In this document: positions 7,301-8,723 of the stretch, in pieces
Layout: each line of letters begins with the position of its first letter
How positions within the stretch are numbered: position 1 is the stretch's first letter
DNA from: JAJTFW01 sp031411335
Lineage (GTDB): Bacteria; Bacteroidota; Bacteroidia; AKYH767-A; OLB10
Reading direction: 5' to 3'
NCBI GenBank assembly: GCA_031411335.1
Contig: JANOAX010000076.1
Coordinates: forward strand, 1-8,723
DNA length: 8,723 nucleotides
Translations under genes and position numbers: made by a program
The notes under the pieces: model-generated
Database searches by the model: none
What the model was told of the DNA's origin: nothing
What the model saw: the letters and a program-made list of their open reading frames with translations, nothing else

Positions 7301-8128
7301 AGAAAAATTTATTTGTCCAGTGGATCTAATACGAATGGTGTTCCGCCCAGTGGTGCACAAATTGTTGATTCGATCACTGTAAACTTAGTGAACGGTATCC
7401 AAAGAGTTCCATTAAATTTAATGGTTCCTGATTCCGGAGATTATAATCTTGGTACCAACAATTCGAATTTATATCGCAATAATAGTGGAGCAAGTTATCC
7501 TTATGCGCTGACCAATTACATGACGATTACGAGTTCTTCATCCACCACAAATCCTGCTACTTACTACTATTTCTTTTATGATATAGAGGTCCGTGACCCA
7601 CAGTGTATTTCAAGTGTAGATACGGTAGTTGTATCACCGGTCATTACTAATTTTGGTTTTGTGGTTACCGGAAATGCTGTTGCATTTTCTGATTCTTCTG
7701 TAGCTGCAACGAGTTGGTTGTGGGATTTTGGTGATGGTAATACGTCTACTTTACAAAATCCTAATCATGTTTACGGGGCTAACGGGACATACATTGTTAC
7801 ATTGTCTATTAACGGGCTGGCCTGTTCAATATCTTACAGTGTAAATATTACTTCTGTTGGTATTGTTGATTTGGCAGGGAATAATCTACAGTTTTCCTTA
7901 TCTCCTAATCCTGCTAACCAGCAAACAAAATTAGAATTGAATCAAAAACTACTAAAGCCGGCCAGTTTAATGATCTATTCATTAGAAGGAAAGCAAGTAA
8001 GATCCATGATGATGGCCGCAGGAACTAGTGAAATGATTATTTCTTTAGATGGAATGGCTTCTCAGTTATATATGGTGGTATTAAGAAATGAAGATGGTGA
8101 AATCAGACAGAAATTGTTTCTGCATTAG
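4385..8128 (+). CDS. T9SS-dependent M36 (fungalysin-like) zinc metalloprotease with PA, PKD and sorting domains
   Basis: The 1247-aa product is a secreted endopeptidase precursor. In order it shows a signal peptide (residues 1-21), a fungalysin/thermolysin-type propeptide to about residue 220, and the M36 catalytic region from about 262, which opens with SPYGWHDTDG, ITRGNNVHAYEDKDDDD and FYMNNMMHDIWYQYGF. A protease-associated (PA) domain is inserted at about 420-555 (GKIVLIDRGVCSFNVKVEAAELAGA). The zinc site is HEYGH (H570, E571, H574) with the third ligand E598 in GEGWSD. H665 in QPHGVG fits the transition-state histidine. A first PKD domain follows at about 784-860, then an Ig-like piece at 862-922, an unassigned beta-rich module at 925-1071, a second PKD domain at 1085-1156, and a T9SS type A sorting domain (FSLSPNPANQ onward) at 1167-1247. 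All catalytic residues are present. T9SS M36 proteases are commonly 800-900 aa, so this one is long because of its C-terminal modules. It is a monocistron ending at a strong hairpin, probably acting on extracellular protein. Confidence 0.93.
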   Translation: MKYLVYLNLVILLFIGTVSSAQDHQKRLIDDYLQNNYQKLGLSQGDFSEWEITDQSTSSQTGITHTYIRQQYKGLPLYNGLATVAIKEGNVIISGNRMISNLSDHIQYKAPNLNPVKAINAAASKLSLDLPGQLKVMKTISLHHFIYNTGEISKVNIPVRLGYYAVSPTNIRLVWDLSIYTLDAKHWWSVQIDAETGDLLRKVDWVVSCNFDHDHSSHSAKCETSLSPSWNPTGNSSASPGQYSVFQLPVESPNHGVVTTSIDPADTLASPYGWHDTDGIVGHEYTITRGNNVHAYEDKDDDDLPGFSPDGGSSLVFSFPYSNTNVPDSNESAAITNLFYMNNMMHDIWYQYGFDEVSGNFQENNYGNGGLGVDYVFAEALDGGGTNNANFATPPDGSNPRMQMYLWDPAPFAGDILNINSPSGIAGSYTAADAAFGPGLPSTPITGTIELLVDNTAPVNDGCEPIVNAAQLAGKIVLIDRGVCSFNVKVEAAELAGAIAVIVVNNIPGAPFQMGGTSTTITIPSIMISQADGNIFKAELLLGPVAGTISNGGGVSVDLDGDFDNVIIAHEYGHGISNRLTGGPSNTSCLNNDEQMGEGWSDWFGLMLTIEPGDQGSDIRGVGTFATGEPTSGTGIRPAPYSTDFGINNYTYAASNNTGSISQPHGVGFIFATALWDLTWALIDQYGGSPDPDLYNGTGGNNIAMKLIIEGLKLQPCNPGMIDGRDAILLADQLLYGGIHKCLIWDVFANRGFGFSASQGSSLSRSDQTEAFDIPPFCQTITAAPVAAFTASSFSSCVASISFTDSSLSIPQSWLWSFGDGTTSTLQNPTHTFTSSGVYNVQLVVTNTLGSDSITQQVTISLPTTPITNDVQVCAGDTAFVNTLVTGVAQWKNTSNSIINMGSTLVVPNVTATQTFYIENLVGGPIQYVGPVDASFGSGGYNASGFHGAVNFTADKGFEIASAWVNASGAGPRKIYLSSGSNTNGVPPSGAQIVDSITVNLVNGIQRVPLNLMVPDSGDYNLGTNNSNLYRNNSGASYPYALTNYMTITSSSSTTNPATYYYFFYDIEVRDPQCISSVDTVVVSPVITNFGFVVTGNAVAFSDSSVAATSWLWDFGDGNTSTLQNPNHVYGANGTYIVTLSINGLACSISYSVNITSVGIVDLAGNNLQFSLSPNPANQQTKLELNQKLLKPASLMIYSLEGKQVRSMMMAAGTSEMIISLDGMASQLYMVVLRNEDGEIRQKLFLH

Positions 8129-8147
8129 TCTCTAATAGAATATCTCT

Positions 8148-8217
8148 TTCTTCAATTTATTTGTTTGATAGTCCTTCTGAAGGCGATTGAAACAAATAAA
8201 TTGAAGAATTTTTTTTT
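8148..8217 (+). terminator. Strong intrinsic terminator after the M36 protease gene
   Basis: A perfect 19-bp stem (8148-8166 with 8190-8208) is followed by nine T residues (8209-8217). The 23-nt loop holds a second small hairpin, CCTTC-T-GAAGG, at 8173-8183. It begins 20 nt past the protease stop codon. Confidence 0.85.
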
Positions 8218-8322
8218 ACTTAAATTGAATTTGTTGATACCAACTCCAGCTATATTTTAGTTCGAAGTGGTGTCGTACGCTTACACAAGACAATTTTTAT
8301 AGATTATTTCATAGCCTTACCT

Positions 8323-8361
8323 AATGTCATTAAGTTAAGAAATTTTGACCCAGAATGGGTC
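8323..8361 (+). repeat. Palindromic module A: conserved leader plus GACCCA hairpin
   Basis: The leader AATGTCATTAAGTTAAG (8323-8339) is followed after 7 nt by GACCCA-GAA-TGGGTC (8347-8361), a perfect 6-bp stem. The same leader, with one change, occurs inverted at 8471-8487 beside a different hairpin. Confidence 0.75.
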
Positions 8362-8396
8362 CTATGTTAATAGAATAAATATGGTTTGTTGTTGTT

Positions 8397-8413
8397 CGAC
8401 CCCATCGGGGACG
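8397..8413. repeat. Palindrome CCCC-ATC-GGGG
   Basis: CGACCCC-ATC-GGGGACG pairs over seven positions with one mismatch (A8399 against A8411). It lies between modules A and B. CGACCCC-type hairpins are a recurrent motif of Bacteroidota spacers, recalled from general knowledge and not checked here. Confidence 0.65.
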
Positions 8414-8449
8414 TATATTTTTGTGGTCTTTTGTTTACTATAAACATGT

Positions 8450-8487
8450 GATGCCTTCGGCATCTTGATGCTTAACTTAAGGACATT
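8450..8487 (-). repeat. Palindromic module B: inverted leader plus GATGCC hairpin
   Basis: Read on the minus strand, AATGTCCTTAAGTTAAG (8487-8471) is followed after 6 nt by GATGCC-GAA-GGCATC (8464-8450), a perfect 6-bp stem with a GAA loop. The design matches module A but the stem sequence is different. Confidence 0.75.
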
Positions 8488-8574
8488 GTGCCTTAGCCTC
8501 TGGAACTATTTTTTTAAGAAGTATTAGTGAAAAAGAGTCCCGCAGCGCCGTCGGCAAGCCTATGGCGGCCGATG

Positions 8575-8584
8575 GATAGCTATC
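8575..8584. repeat. Short perfect palindrome GATAGCTATC
   Basis: This 10-nt perfect palindrome closes a GC-rich stretch that also contains GCCG-T-CGGC (8547-8555). These are minor symmetric elements of the palindrome-rich spacer and could be partly chance. Confidence 0.4.
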
Positions 8585-8638
8585 GTATTAGCGTCAGGCT
8601 AATTTAAAGGTTTAGCAACAATTTGAAGATAGTTTAAT

Positions 8639-8667
8639 CCTGCTTGCAGCAGGCAGGCTCGAAGCCT
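8639..8667. repeat. Two adjacent hairpin-forming palindromes
   Basis: CCTGC-TTGCA-GCAGG (8639-8653) is followed 1 nt later by AGGCT-CGA-AGCCT (8655-8667). Both have perfect 5-bp stems. The CCTGC...GCAGG type recurs in Bacteroidota spacers as far as I recall. Confidence 0.65.
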
Positions 8668-8685
8668 CGCGACCAAAATCCAATT

Positions 8686-8715
8686 TGTAGAGACGCCATT
8701 AATGGCGTCTCTACA
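8686..8715. repeat. 30-nt perfect palindrome
   Basis: TGTAGAGACGCCATT is followed directly by its exact reverse complement, with no loop. The GTAGAGACG...CGTCTCTAC form resembles a widespread dispersed repeat of Bacteroidota and Cyanobacteria. It ends 8 nt before the window edge. Confidence 0.9.
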
Positions 8716-8723
8716 GGAATTCA

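Larger units (their letters stand above)
8218..8723. other. Non-coding, palindrome-rich region
   Basis: No reading frame of useful length or RNA gene is seen across these 506 nt. The first 100 nt look plain and AT-rich. The rest holds a succession of short palindromes with unrelated stems, listed separately, and a more GC-rich stretch at about 8538-8600. It resembles the interspersed-repeat spacers seen in many Bacteroidota genomes. Confidence 0.65.

Overview
The window looks like chromosome from an AT-rich member of the Bacteroidota. Three predicted secreted or surface proteins carry, or begin like, type IX secretion system (T9SS) cargo. One outer-membrane beta-barrel belongs to a Bacteroidota-specific family. 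Upstream regions contain TAnnTTTG-like promoter elements, and the spacers hold the short palindromic repeats common in this phylum. The genus cannot be fixed from the sequence.

Layout, left to right. Positions 1-314 are the 3' end of a secreted protein gene with a FlgD/CHU_C-like terminal domain. Positions 354-1128 form a repeat/transposase module: six direct copies of a palindromic repeat (mostly a 43-nt period), a HUH-type IS200-like TnpA gene (596-1045), and two inverted copies of the repeat behind it. The repeat copies touching each side of tnpA form a 21-nt inverted pair with one mismatch. This is the organisation of a REP-associated tyrosine transposase (RAYT). The last palindrome abuts a 5'-truncated ORF6N-domain gene (from about 1133 to 1612), which carries a 45-nt near-perfect palindrome in its coding sequence. 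Next is a DUF6089/PorG-like outer-membrane protein gene (1724-2740). On the minus strand, a truncated LamG-type secreted protein (3803-4048) is followed by a 302-aa T9SS-sorted protein of unknown function (2858-3766). After a 336-nt divergent intergenic region comes a 1247-aa T9SS-dependent M36 (fungalysin-like) zinc metalloprotease (4385-8128). It ends at a strong terminator-like hairpin. The last 500 nt are non-coding and dense in unrelated short palindromes.

How the genes relate: the protease, the 302-aa protein, the LamG remnant and probably the first partial gene are cargo for Sec export, and at least two carry C-terminal sorting domains for T9SS. The DUF6089 protein belongs to the family that contains the T9SS component PorG, but this longer version may have another role. 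The tnpA/ORF6N/repeat segment is an accessory patch inserted between surface-protein genes. No clearly new multi-gene defence or biosynthetic system is visible. The most interesting material is the palindrome biology: the tnpA module, a repeat with a swapped stem but the same tail, the coding palindrome, and the paired inverted modules at 8323-8487.
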